A DNA stretch of 14,345 bases from Verrucomicrobiota bacterium (GTDB taxonomy: Bacteria; Verrucomicrobiota; Verrucomicrobiia; Chthoniobacterales; UBA10450), in assembly GCA_003218525.1 (NCBI GenBank), contig QHNU01000056.1:1631-15975 (forward strand), read 5' to 3'. How positions within the stretch are numbered: position 1 is the stretch's first letter; every line of letters begins with the position of its first letter. This document shows, in pieces, positions 6,660-14,312 of the stretch. The notes below the pieces were generated by a model, which saw only the letters and a program-made list of their open reading frames with translations, was not told where the DNA came from and did no database searches. A program made the translations under genes and the position numbers.

Positions 6660-7790
6660 TTAAATTTCTAATTGCTTGGGGAACCGCGAGAGAATCCGGC
6701 ACCCATTCCGCTCCACGATCACGACATCTTCAATCCGCGTCCCGCCGATTCCCGGATAATACAAACCTGGCTCCACCGTCAGCGCCTGCCCCCCCTTCAG
6801 CGTCACTTTTTGCAGCCGAGGATACTCGTGAATCTCAAGGCCAAGCCCGTGGCCGGTGCCATGGAAAAAACCAACCCGCCGGCCGTTGCGTACCTCCGTT
6901 GGATAACCGCGATTTGCGAACAGTTCTTGAATTGCCTGATGAATGCTCAATCCATCGACCCCAGCTTTGATTTTTTTTAACGCCAAAGCCTGTCCTGCTT
7001 TAACCGTCTCCCAGAGTTTGCGCTGCGCTTCGCTTGCACGGCCACGCACCACCGTGCGCGTCATATCGCCGTAATAGCCTGTCTTTGCGTCTCGCGGAAA
7101 AATATCGAGGATGATCAGGGAGTTTGCATGGAGGGGCCCATGACCGCGCTCGTGCGGATCGCACGCTTGATCGGCCCCGGCCACAATGGTGTTTGCCGGA
7201 AGCCCGCCCGCGCGCAAAATAGTGGAGTCGATTTCCGCGCGGAGCACCTCCGAAGTCAACGATTTGCCTGACCACTTCAGCTTTTTGCCCGATCCGGGTT
7301 TTGACGCTTTTAGAACCTCCACGGCCCGCTTCATTCCTGCTTCGGTGATTCGAAGCGCCCGGCCGAGCATTTTGATTTCCTCGGCGGTTTTGCTTTCCCG
7401 TTCCGGCCAGAAAAGTCCGTTGCTAGTTTCGAGGGAAACGCCGCTGCGTTCGAGTTCCTTGGCGTAGCCTAACGGAAAAGTTGCCGGCACCATCACGTGT
7501 TTCACGCCGCGTTTGTTTAGAAAATGTGCGAGCACCTTCTCGTAGGGCGGCGCTGTTTTCGCGTTGCCCTGTATTTCATGCTCGAGTTCGCTCAACATGA
7601 CGAACTCGTCCGCTTTCGCCGTTCGCTTTGCCCGATCGATTTCCAGATCGCTCAGCACCAGGGTGCGTTTGCCGTTTTGCTCGAGAAAAATGAACGGATC
7701 CCCGATAAAAACACGCGTCGCGTAAAGCATATCGGGATCGGTGTCGCTCGGCGCCACGATGAGGCGAGCTACCTGCTTTTGTTTGGCCAT
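6660..7790 (-). CDS. M24-family metallopeptidase (Xaa-Pro aminopeptidase/dipeptidase type)
   Basis: 376 residues from ATG 7790. An N-terminal creatinase-like domain (about 1-135) precedes the pita-bread catalytic domain (about 140-376). The five metal ligands are visible: D229 in ILDIFP, D242 in GDMTRTVVRG, H314 in GTGHGLGLEIHE, E340 in LTVEPGLYY, and E354 in TRIEDVVIV. They bind two divalent metals that activate water for cleavage of the bond before proline. It is likely cytoplasmic, since no signal peptide is seen. Frame extension upstream to 7844 would translate a hairpin repeat (family 1), so I reject that start. Aminopeptidase P versus prolidase cannot be decided without comparison; the lone M24 gene and two-domain length fit either. 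It sits upstream of the zinc peptidase group on the same strand, but 168 bases apart, so probably a separate transcript. Confidence 0.93.
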   Translation of the reverse strand: MAKQKQVARLIVAPSDTDPDMLYATRVFIGDPFIFLEQNGKRTLVLSDLEIDRAKRTAKADEFVMLSELEHEIQGNAKTAPPYEKVLAHFLNKRGVKHVMVPATFPLGYAKELERSGVSLETSNGLFWPERESKTAEEIKMLGRALRITEAGMKRAVEVLKASKPGSGKKLKWSGKSLTSEVLRAEIDSTILRAGGLPANTIVAGADQACDPHERGHGPLHANSLIILDIFPRDAKTGYYGDMTRTVVRGRASEAQRKLWETVKAGQALALKKIKAGVDGLSIHQAIQELFANRGYPTEVRNGRRVGFFHGTGHGLGLEIHEYPRLQKVTLKGGQALTVEPGLYYPGIGGTRIEDVVIVERNGCRILSRFPKQLEI

Positions 7791-7799
7791 GGAATCATT

Positions 7800-7855
7800 G
7801 TAGGGCAGCGACTCTTCGCTGCCAATCTTTCCGGCAAGCAACACGTCTGCCCTAC
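7800..7855. repeat. Dispersed hairpin repeat, family 1 (copy 1), with outer inverted arms
   Basis: The inner hairpin has 8-bp arms GGCAGCGA and TCGCTGCC (7804-7811, 7816-7823) around CTCT. An outer pair, GTAGGGCAG (7800-7808) and CTGCCCTAC (7847-7855), encloses a second spacer, so the element is a nested inverted repeat. The inner part recurs at 13969-13993. Confidence 0.65.
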
Positions 7856-7870
7856 CAACAACGCGAGGAC

Positions 7871-7893
7871 GACACGGAGGTCATCCCTCCGTC
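7871..7893. repeat. Hairpin repeat, family 4 (copy 1)
   Basis: 7-bp arms ACGGAGG (7874-7880) and CCTCCGT (7886-7892). The flanking GACAC/GTCG text resembles the element at 14011-14033. In both places a family 4 element stands beside a family 1 element in the same relative order. Confidence 0.45.
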
Positions 7894-7961
7894 GCTCAGG
7901 TGACACGACACGGCGCCAGAGACCACGGCTACGGGGAAGGCGAATTGAAATGTGAGCGGAT

Positions 7962-7975
7962 GCGAGGTCCCTCGC
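7962..7975. repeat. Hairpin GCGAGG/CCTCGC
   Basis: Perfect 6-bp arms with a 2-base spacer. A single copy in this window. Confidence 0.35.
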
Positions 7976-8015
7976 CTCGAAGGCATTTGGGGCTTGGGAT
8001 GCCAGCTGGTAGGGA

Positions 8016-8030
8016 CGGTTCACCGAACCG
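8016..8030. repeat. Hairpin CGGTTC/GAACCG
   Basis: Perfect 6-bp arms around ACC, preceded by GGTAGGGA, the same lead-in style as family 1. A single copy in this window. Confidence 0.4.
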
Positions 8031-8046
8031 CTCCTGGCTTTCGGTT

Positions 8047-8076
8047 CTGCCGCCAGTGACGGCGGGCAGCTACAAT
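8047..8076 (+). repeat. Dispersed hairpin repeat, family 2 (copy 2)
   Basis: CTGCCGCC, AGTGAC, then GGCGGGCAG and CTACAAT: identical to 3517-3545 except for one inserted G. Same orientation, and again just downstream of a minus-strand stop codon. Confidence 0.65.
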
Positions 8077-8086
8077 GACTGCTGGC

Positions 8087-8111
8087 TGTAGAGTGCGCTG
8101 TCTTCAGCGCA
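8087..8111 (-). repeat. Dispersed hairpin repeat, family 3 (copy 3)
   Basis: Perfect 7-bp arms TGCGCTG and CAGCGCA around TCTT, 18 bases beyond the stop of the ABC gene (minus strand). On the plus strand it is followed by ATTTTC, but no plus-strand gene precedes it, so I list it as a repeat, not a terminator. Confidence 0.6.
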
Positions 8112-8128
8112 TTTTCTTAGATCCCCCG

Positions 8129-11100
8129 CTACGTCCTCTTTCGCCGCACTTCCAGGTCTCGGCGCAAAATCCAATGCAGGAGCCCGAGCAAGCAGAGCGT
8201 GGATGCGATCAAAACAAAGGTGTTGAAAATGAATAAATTAATTTTCAAACCGGAAAAGCGTTTGTCCTGACCGAAAAAGACATTCGGTTTCCCGCCGCGC
8301 CGGTAATCGTTCTGCTCCATCTCCGCGTTCGAGACCAGATCGGAAACTTTTTGGTTCTGATAGAGCGTCTCCGCTGTAACCGGACCGTTCGCATCTCTGA
8401 AGAGCACGCGATCGAATGGCCGTTTACGATCGAGCACCTGATCGATCTGTCCGAGTAAACGGTCGAGTTCATCGGACGTTTTCGCTTCCAATCCGGAAAG
8501 CACAGCCAGCGTTTCCTTTAGATCATTCAATCGCTTCGTTTGTTCCGGAGTCGTTTCGTGTTTGCTGACAATCCCATCGATTTCAGCTTGCGCGCGATCC
8601 TGCCGCCGCGTCAGCGGATTCAACTTCGCCTGGGCCACGACCAGCTCCTCATAGGACCAGCGCATCGCGATGAACTCGCAGATGAACGGCACCTGCAACT
8701 TGCTGTCCATCTTTTTGGCCTGTTCGTTTGTTGGATGCTCGCTGAACCAGTGGGTGAGTGAATAAACCAACCCGAGGTTCCGATTCATGTCCTCATATTT
8801 AATGAGGGCACCACCCATGATGATTTGCGGAATGAGGACCAGCGGTACGATGTTGGCCGCGGTTTTGGCATCGGAAACCAGCGACGAAACGACCAGCCCG
8901 AGCGCGATTCCTCCCATGGCTGTTAGAAAAACGATGCCGAGATCGATCCAAAACATCCCGCGGATCTCGAGGATGTAATTGCCGATGAGCACGAACAGAA
9001 TGCATTGCACGAGCGCGAAGACACCGAGCGAGACTGTTTTCGCGAAAACGTAATAGGGCAGGCGCACGCTCAGATTCCGTTCCCGCTGGAGCACGACGCG
9101 ATCGCGAATGATGTCGTCGGCGCTATTGGTCAGGCCGAGGAACATCGCCACGATCAATGTCAAAAATAAGAATGTCGGGATGTGATAAGCCGAGGCAAAA
9201 TCGTATTTCCCGCTGTCCGAATAGCGAAGAATAGACGCGATCAAAAATGCCAGCACCGGTGCGACACCAATAGTGATGACCAGATTCGCCCGGTTCCGCA
9301 GTTTGCTGATGAACGCGCGCTTGAGCAAGGTGCGCAATTGCGTCCACTCGTCGTGCCAGCGAATGCGCTGGCGCCGTTTCTTTTGTTCCGGCACGGCCGG
9401 CAACGGGGCGATCGGTTCCTTGCGTAATGAAACCTGTTTGACGTCCTGGATCAGCCGGAAGGCTTCGTATTTGTCGCGCCAAAACTCCGGCGAATAACGG
9501 CGCGCCGGCACGAGCTGTCCCCGATTGTTCTCTTCGTAAATAATGTCGCCACTCAAATCCCGCAACGGCGTTTCCAGTACATCGAAAATAAATTCCGGCC
9601 GTGTCGTTCCACAGGACGGACAAGCGCCGAGATCGGCGCCGAATTGATGTTGATGCTCGGCTTCGGCGAAATAGCGGAGCATGTCGGTCGGTGTTCCGAA
9701 AAAGACCAGCCGGCCGCCTTTGTCGAGCAGGATCGCCTTGTGAAACATCTGAAACAGCTTCGAGCTCGGCTGGTGAATGGTGACGATGATGAGTTTGTTG
9801 TGCGCCATCGAACGGATGATTTCGATGACGTGTTCGGAATCTTTCGAGCTCAGACCTGAGGTCGGTTCGTCGAAAAGGTAAACGTCGGCCGAGCCGATCA
9901 TGTCCAGACCAATATTGAGCCGTTTTCGCTCACCGCCGCTCAGCGTCTTCTTGACTGCGCTGCCGACGACCGCGTCTCGCCGCTCGCTCAGACCGAGCTC
10001 GACCAATTTTCCTTCCAAGCGCCGCATCCGATCACGCCGCGACAAGTGAGGCGAGCGAATCGCGGCTGCGAACTGCAAGTTCTCGCCGATGGTCAGGTGT
10101 TCGTCGAAGGCGTCTTCTTGCGGAATATAACTGATGTAATGCTTCAGTTGATCGAGATTGGGATAGAGCGATTGATTGTTGAGCAAGACCTGGCCGGCCG
10201 TCGGCTGGAGCTGTCCTGCAAGAACTTTCAGGAGCGTGCTTTTACCTGAGCCGCTCGCGCCCATCACACAGACGAGTTCTCCGCGCGCAACGCTAAACGA
10301 AATCCCTTCCAGGCCGACGTCACCATTGTGGAATCGGTGATGCACTTCACTCACTTCCAGGGTGCGGATAATGTTTCGCTCTTCCTCGATGATCCGCTCT
10401 GAAAAATTGCATTTCAGGAATTGGCCGACGTCGATTCGGATAGTGTCCCCATCTCGCAATGGCGCGTTCGTGCGCACAGCCGACTCACCGACCATGATCG
10501 GGCGATCAGATTCCAGCACCTCGAGGTTGCCTATCCGTTTGTCGTAATCGCAGGAAATTTTCAGCAGCACGTCGCCCGCCGTGCCGGGCGAAAGCAGAAT
10601 GTCATCGGCCGCGAGCAGGCTCGGATTGTTCGAGACCAGATATTCGGACTTGGAAGCTTTGAGTGGAAATCGGCCGCCGAACGCTCGTGCGCGCCGGCGC
10701 AGATCGAGCAGATCAAGCTCGCTATCCGTATGGAAAAGGATCTTGTCCTCGAGGGCCGCGTCCACTCGGGTGCCAGCACGTAGTTTTGCGCCGTTGAGTT
10801 CGGCATCAATGTCGCGCAACGCCCGTACCCGCACCTTTAAACCAAACGTGACTTCGAGCGCACTTTCGCGCGTCCGCGATCGTTCCAACTCGACCTCATC
10901 CGAATCGCGATTCACCCGAATGAAGATTTGCGGCAGCGAAACGTTTTTCTTGGCATTGAAATACTGCGCTAGCTCCTGATAGCTCAACACCTGGTCCCCG
11001 ATCAAAATTCGTTGCCCGGGATAAATCCGGCAGAATCCGCCCCGGGCCAGTGGCCGACCCCGGACCGACACGTTTTGCCCGCTGTAGTTTTTCAGCAGGA

Positions 11101-11749
11101 TTAAATCGTGGTAACGGAACGCGAGCAGCCGGTCGTTTCCGTTCAAGCTTTTCAACATCACGTCGGAGGCGCCGTTGTTGCCGAAAGAAACCGACTCCAA
11201 GGGCGAAGCTCCGCGCTGATAGATCGTCGGATCGGAATCTTCCGAGGCGTTCAGTTGATAAACAATATCGATTGCCTGTGCCGCCATGCCGAGTTGGGAC
11301 ATGAAGGAATAAAACTGGACCACCTGCTCTTGCTTGAGCCCGGCCTGCGAGATCAAATCATAGAGCTGCACGCCGAGCATAATCTTGCGATCCGTGCTCA
11401 GCTGGACGCTCAGCTTTTGCGCCATCGCCGTCAGGTCCTGCTGTTCGTAAAGCGCCTGCCGAAAGAGCTGCCGCAGCTCTGAATAAACCGCTTCCGGATA
11501 ATCGTAACGCAGGAAGCCAAGGCTGGAATCGATCTCCTCTTCCAGCAAAACCCCGTCCGCTTTCGAGAAACTCGCCAAGACTTGGATGAGTAGCGGCAGA
11601 AGGTTTGGCCCCTCGGACACACTCCGCGGTTTGCGCATGGCACGGCGCACCCAGCGTCGGCTCCGGCGCTGTATCCGGTAGGCAAACGGTGTGACCTTCT
11701 GGACCGCCCGATCGATTCGGTCGGCTACTTGGGTGAGCAGTTCACTCAT
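8129..11749 (-). CDS. TerB-like/FHA-like/ABCG-type ATP-binding and permease protein, 1206 residues
   Basis: Domains in order: a TerB-like helical region (about 46-165, LLPLLIQVLASFSKADGVLL), a first FHA-like region (about 195-265, ending YPGQRILIGDQVLSY), a second FHA-like region (about 395-460, NAPLRDGDTIRIDVGQF), then an ABC ATPase with Walker A GASGSGKST (K503), signature LSGGERKRL (603 on), Walker B DEP (D627, E628) and H-loop TIHQPSS. The fused ATPase-then-membrane order, GERKRL and TIHQP mark the ABCG/White type. A CPSC pair lies at 710-713. Spans appear near 821-842, 855-875, 895-925, 932-958, 963-983 and 1171-1196. Before the last is a roughly 187-residue loop with coiled-coil character. 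Known parallel: mycobacterial Rv1747 has two FHA domains before an ABCG core. The substrate is unknown; an inner-membrane exporter under phospho-signal control is inferred. The protein probably works as a dimer. Divergent from ftsH. Confidence 0.9.
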   Translation of the reverse strand: MSELLTQVADRIDRAVQKVTPFAYRIQRRSRRWVRRAMRKPRSVSEGPNLLPLLIQVLASFSKADGVLLEEEIDSSLGFLRYDYPEAVYSELRQLFRQALYEQQDLTAMAQKLSVQLSTDRKIMLGVQLYDLISQAGLKQEQVVQFYSFMSQLGMAAQAIDIVYQLNASEDSDPTIYQRGASPLESVSFGNNGASDVMLKSLNGNDRLLAFRYHDLILLKNYSGQNVSVRGRPLARGGFCRIYPGQRILIGDQVLSYQELAQYFNAKKNVSLPQIFIRVNRDSDEVELERSRTRESALEVTFGLKVRVRALRDIDAELNGAKLRAGTRVDAALEDKILFHTDSELDLLDLRRRARAFGGRFPLKASKSEYLVSNNPSLLAADDILLSPGTAGDVLLKISCDYDKRIGNLEVLESDRPIMVGESAVRTNAPLRDGDTIRIDVGQFLKCNFSERIIEEERNIIRTLEVSEVHHRFHNGDVGLEGISFSVARGELVCVMGASGSGKSTLLKVLAGQLQPTAGQVLLNNQSLYPNLDQLKHYISYIPQEDAFDEHLTIGENLQFAAAIRSPHLSRRDRMRRLEGKLVELGLSERRDAVVGSAVKKTLSGGERKRLNIGLDMIGSADVYLFDEPTSGLSSKDSEHVIEIIRSMAHNKLIIVTIHQPSSKLFQMFHKAILLDKGGRLVFFGTPTDMLRYFAEAEHQHQFGADLGACPSCGTTRPEFIFDVLETPLRDLSGDIIYEENNRGQLVPARRYSPEFWRDKYEAFRLIQDVKQVSLRKEPIAPLPAVPEQKKRRQRIRWHDEWTQLRTLLKRAFISKLRNRANLVITIGVAPVLAFLIASILRYSDSGKYDFASAYHIPTFLFLTLIVAMFLGLTNSADDIIRDRVVLQRERNLSVRLPYYVFAKTVSLGVFALVQCILFVLIGNYILEIRGMFWIDLGIVFLTAMGGIALGLVVSSLVSDAKTAANIVPLVLIPQIIMGGALIKYEDMNRNLGLVYSLTHWFSEHPTNEQAKKMDSKLQVPFICEFIAMRWSYEELVVAQAKLNPLTRRQDRAQAEIDGIVSKHETTPEQTKRLNDLKETLAVLSGLEAKTSDELDRLLGQIDQVLDRKRPFDRVLFRDANGPVTAETLYQNQKVSDLVSNAEMEQNDYRRGGKPNVFFGQDKRFSGLKINLFIFNTFVLIASTLCLLGLLHWILRRDLEVRRKRT

Positions 11750-11935
11750 TGAACTCGAGAGCGATTTTACCCGTAAGCCGTCCTCTACGCAATGCGCATG
11801 CCACGACCGCGATCTTGAATCGAACGCGAGCGGCGAATTGTTGTCGAAACCAAGGCGGCCTGACTCCTGCTCATTGCATTGCGAACCCGCTCATGTAAAT
11901 TTTTCTAGCGCGGCATCAGTCGCGCCCCCAGTCTA
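11750..11935. other. Divergent intergenic region between the ABC gene and ftsH
   Basis: 186 bases must contain the starts of both transcripts. I see no strong promoter. TTGCAT, 16 bases, then TAAATT (near 11874-11901) is a weak plus-strand candidate for ftsH. Neither start has a clear Shine-Dalgarno. No coding frame is supported. Confidence 0.4.
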
Positions 11936-13966
11936 ATGGCACAATCCGATCGAAACTCTTCGCGCGATAACAAGCGCGGTAACGAGCCGAATTTTAATTG
12001 GCGCGGCATCGTCCTGATCGCGATTGCCTTCGCCTTGATCGGTATGGCCCTGCTCGTCCGGAACGGCGGCTATGCCAACGTCGAAGATGTCCCTTATAAC
12101 CGGTTCATCGAGCTGCTCGATAACAAGCAGATCATCAGCGACAAGAATCTTCCCCTCACTCTTGTCGTCCAGGAAGGACAACCGACCCAGGCCTTGATCG
12201 GGTATTACCGGAAGCAAACCGCCGGCGTCGAGCAGGCGACCAAGTTCCGGACCACCATCTTCCTCAATTACAATACGAACCTGCAGGAAAAACTCGCGGC
12301 CGCCGGGATCCAGCCGGCTATTCGCACTGAGTCGAACCTCGTCGCCCAGACCGTCCTGGGTTTTCTCCCGATCGCGCTTTTCCTGCTCGTCCTTTATTTC
12401 CTCTTTCGCCAGCAAATCCGGATGGCCGGCAAAGGCGCGCTGAATTTTGGCAAATCCAAAGCGCGCATGCTCGCGCGCGATAAAAATAAGATCACCTTCC
12501 GCGATGTCGCCGGCGTCGAGGAGGCCAAGGACGAAGTACAGGAGCTGGTCGAGTTCTTGCGTGATCCGAAAAAGTTTCAAAAGCTCGGTGGTCGAATACC
12601 AAAAGGGGTCCTGCTGGTCGGACCGCCGGGCACGGGTAAAACCCTGCTCGCGCGCGCTATTGCCGGCGAAGCCGACGTCCCGTTCTTCTCTATTAGCGGC
12701 TCCGATTTCGTGGAGATGTTCGTCGGTGTCGGAGCCAGCCGGGTCCGTGACATGTTTGAGCAGGGCAAGAAAAGCGCGCCCTGCATCATTTTTATCGACG
12801 AAATCGACGCGGTCGGCCGCCACCGCGGCCACGGCGTCGGCGGCGGTCACGATGAGCGTGAGCAAACACTTAATGCGCTCCTGGTCGAGATGGACGGATT
12901 CGATACCCAGGAAGGTGTCATCATTATCGCGGCTACGAACCGGCCCGATGTCCTGGATCCAGCGCTGCTCCGCCCGGGCCGATTCGATCGCCAGATCACC
13001 GTCAATCTCCCCGACGTCAAAGGCCGCGAAGAAATTCTCCGGGTTCATTCCAAGAAAGTGAAGCTCGCTGAGGGCGTCGATCTTGCCGTGGTCGCCCGCG
13101 GCACGCCCGGGTATTCCGGTGCCGAACTGGCCAACGTCATCAATGAAGCGGCATTGCTCGCTGCTCGTCGCAATCTAAAAGGCGTCACCCTGGCCGAGCT
13201 GGAAGAGGCGCGTGATAAGGTCCGCTGGGGCAAAGAACGCCGCAGCCTCGCCTTGAGCGAGAAGGAGAAGACCAACACCGCTTATCACGAAGCCGGGCAT
13301 GCGCTCTTGCTTGAGTTGCTTGAGCATACCGAGCCGCTCCACAAGGTGACCATCATCCCGCGTGGCCCGTCTCTTGGCAGCACGATGTGGTTGCCGGAGG
13401 AAGACAAATATACCAATCGCAAAAACGAGCTTCTTGCCAGTCTTGCCGTCAGCATGGGTGGGCGCGTGGCCGAGGAACTTGTATTCGGCGATGTCACTAA
13501 CGGCGCCCGGGGCGACATCAAAATGGCGACCGCAACCGCGCGCCGGATGGTGTGCGAATGGGGGATGAGCGAGAAACTGGGCATGGTCGAGTACGGCGAC
13601 CACGAGGACTACGTCTTTCTTGGGCGAGACATCTCCCGCGCCCGCGACTACAGCGAAGCGACGGCCGAGGAAATCGACCACGAAGTGCGCAAGTTACTCG
13701 ATGACGCTTACACAACCGCGAAAAAGGCTCTTACTGCCCACCGCGATACGCTCGATACCATCGCCAAAGCGCTGCTCGAGTTTGAAACCTTGGATGGTTC
13801 CCAGCTTAAAGACATCGTCGAACACGGCCGCATGCTGAACCCGCCGCCCGGCATCACTCCGCGCGGAGGCGAAAAGATGGAGCCAGAGAAACCGCCCAAG
13901 CAAGTGGTCGTCGCTCCCGACGTGACCCCGCCGCTCCCCGGCGCTCTCGGCGGTGCCCCTGCATAA
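11936..13966 (+). CDS. ftsH: ATP-dependent membrane zinc metalloprotease FtsH
   Basis: 676 residues. Membrane spans lie at about 24-42 and 143-158, flanking a periplasmic part. The AAA+ domain has Walker A GPPGTGKT (229-236), Walker B FIDEID (D288, E289), a GVGASRVRDMF pore-side segment and the second region of homology ATNRPDVLDPALLRPGRFDR. The M41 protease site is HEAGH (451-455), with D527 in GARGDIKMAT as third zinc ligand. It forms a hexamer that extracts and degrades membrane proteins and short-lived regulators. The C-terminal tail (about 635-676) is rich in proline and glycine, common in this family. ATG 11936 puts the first span in the expected place; no Shine-Dalgarno is clear. It stands alone on this strand, divergent from the ABC gene. 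Function is very secure. Confidence 0.98.
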   Translation: MAQSDRNSSRDNKRGNEPNFNWRGIVLIAIAFALIGMALLVRNGGYANVEDVPYNRFIELLDNKQIISDKNLPLTLVVQEGQPTQALIGYYRKQTAGVEQATKFRTTIFLNYNTNLQEKLAAAGIQPAIRTESNLVAQTVLGFLPIALFLLVLYFLFRQQIRMAGKGALNFGKSKARMLARDKNKITFRDVAGVEEAKDEVQELVEFLRDPKKFQKLGGRIPKGVLLVGPPGTGKTLLARAIAGEADVPFFSISGSDFVEMFVGVGASRVRDMFEQGKKSAPCIIFIDEIDAVGRHRGHGVGGGHDEREQTLNALLVEMDGFDTQEGVIIIAATNRPDVLDPALLRPGRFDRQITVNLPDVKGREEILRVHSKKVKLAEGVDLAVVARGTPGYSGAELANVINEAALLAARRNLKGVTLAELEEARDKVRWGKERRSLALSEKEKTNTAYHEAGHALLLELLEHTEPLHKVTIIPRGPSLGSTMWLPEEDKYTNRKNELLASLAVSMGGRVAEELVFGDVTNGARGDIKMATATARRMVCEWGMSEKLGMVEYGDHEDYVFLGRDISRARDYSEATAEEIDHEVRKLLDDAYTTAKKALTAHRDTLDTIAKALLEFETLDGSQLKDIVEHGRMLNPPPGITPRGGEKMEPEKPPKQVVVAPDVTPPLPGALGGAPA

Positions 13967-13968
13967 AT

Positions 13969-13993
13969 GGTAGGGCGGCGATTCCTCGCTGCC
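13969..13993. repeat. Dispersed hairpin repeat, family 1 (copy 2)
   Basis: The arms GGCGGCGA (13974-13981) and TCGCTGCC (13986-13993) surround TTCC, with one G-T pair and the same GGTAGGG lead-in as at 7800. It starts three bases after the ftsH stop codon. Confidence 0.6.
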
Positions 13994-14010
13994 ATGCTGA
14001 TAAATTTTGG

Positions 14011-14038
14011 AGGGACACGCTCCGTCGTGTCCTGTTTT
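14011..14038 (+). terminator. Candidate terminator of ftsH formed by a family 4 repeat
   Basis: 7-bp arms GGACACG (14013-14019) and CGTGTCC (14026-14032) with a 6-base loop are followed by TGTTTT. It lies 47 bases after the ftsH stop. The T-tract is short and the element also belongs to a repeat family, so a terminator role is plausible but not sure. Confidence 0.4.
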
Positions 14039-14130
14039 CTGTAGCGGCGTCGGAGCCTGCCCTGAGCGATACCGAACGGGACCGTGGTCGGATCTATCCA
14101 CGTCCCTCGTGTTCTTCTCGGCTCAGGTAG

Positions 14131-14152
14131 GGGCGATTGACCTCAATCGCCC
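14131..14152. repeat. Perfect long palindrome, 10-bp arms
   Basis: The arms GGGCGATTGA (14131-14140) and TCAATCGCCC (14143-14152) are separated by only CC. The lead-in GGTAG resembles family 1. It lies eight bases from the point where the four-helix-bundle remnant stops matching its family. Confidence 0.65.
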
Positions 14153-14159
14153 GCAGAGA

Positions 14160-14312
14160 ATTGGAACTCTCACCAGTCGATATAGCGGCGCGGCGCATCT
14201 GACTGGTCAGTCCGAAGCGTTCATCGTTAGGAAAAGTGGCAGTTACGTCACAGACCAAATCAGCAAAGACAATTGCTTCCTGCCAAACGTCGAGTTTTTC
14301 GAAATTAAAGAT
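14160..14312 (-). pseudogene. Remnant of a four-helix-bundle (S23/IVP-family) protein gene
   Basis: The minus-strand frame reads FNFEKLDVWQEAIVFADLV, then CDVTATFPNDERFGLTSQ and MRRAAIS (about 14309 to 14178). This is the family's N-terminal half; the usual continuation is SIPSNIAEG. Here the match fades into TGESSN and then a palindromic repeat, with a stop at 14094-14096. Upstream, an in-frame TGA (14331-14333) comes before any ATG, GTG or TTG that would include FNFEKLDVW. So both ends look broken. The family is known from intervening sequences of 23S rRNA genes and, as bAvd, beside diversity-generating retroelements; no rRNA or reverse transcriptase is visible here. An unusual start codon such as ATC at 14312 cannot be excluded. 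Confidence 0.8.

Larger units (their letters stand above)
7791..8128. other. Repeat-rich intergenic gap, no gene seen
   Basis: This 338-base stretch lies between the stop of the ABC gene and the start of the M24 gene, both on the minus strand. It holds at least six hairpins, three of them members of families found elsewhere in the window. Any promoter for the M24 gene must lie among them. Frames crossing it are translations of repeats and match no family I know. Confidence 0.6.

Noticed and set aside
7791..7844. Upstream extension of the M24 peptidase by 18 residues (start at 7844)
   Set aside because: It would translate the family 1 hairpin repeat. ATG 7790 gives a normal N-terminus.
7769..8023. 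84-residue minus-strand frame across the repeat-rich gap
   Set aside because: It overlaps the M24 gene and its content comes from hairpin repeats; there is no domain or ribosome site.
8094..8120. Family 3 hairpin followed by ATTTTC as an intrinsic terminator
   Set aside because: The T-rich side faces the plus strand, where no gene precedes it. For the minus-strand ABC gene the hairpin is not followed by a T-tract.
3274..8128. Possible CRISPR array suggested by repeated short palindromes
   Set aside because: Copies are few, unevenly spaced over kilobases, in mixed orientation, and no cas genes are present.
9123..9623. 166-residue minus-strand frame within the ABC gene
   Set aside because: A shadow frame of the ABC coding sequence, with no independent support.
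11933..13048. 371-residue open frame on the minus strand opposite ftsH
   Set aside because: It lies fully antisense to an unmistakable ftsH AAA+ domain, matches no family I know, and is the expected by-product of codon bias in GC-rich DNA.
14160..14312. Four-helix-bundle fragment as part of a 23S rRNA intervening sequence or a retroelement
   Set aside because: No rRNA-like sequence, reverse transcriptase or template/variable repeat is visible in the flanks within the window.
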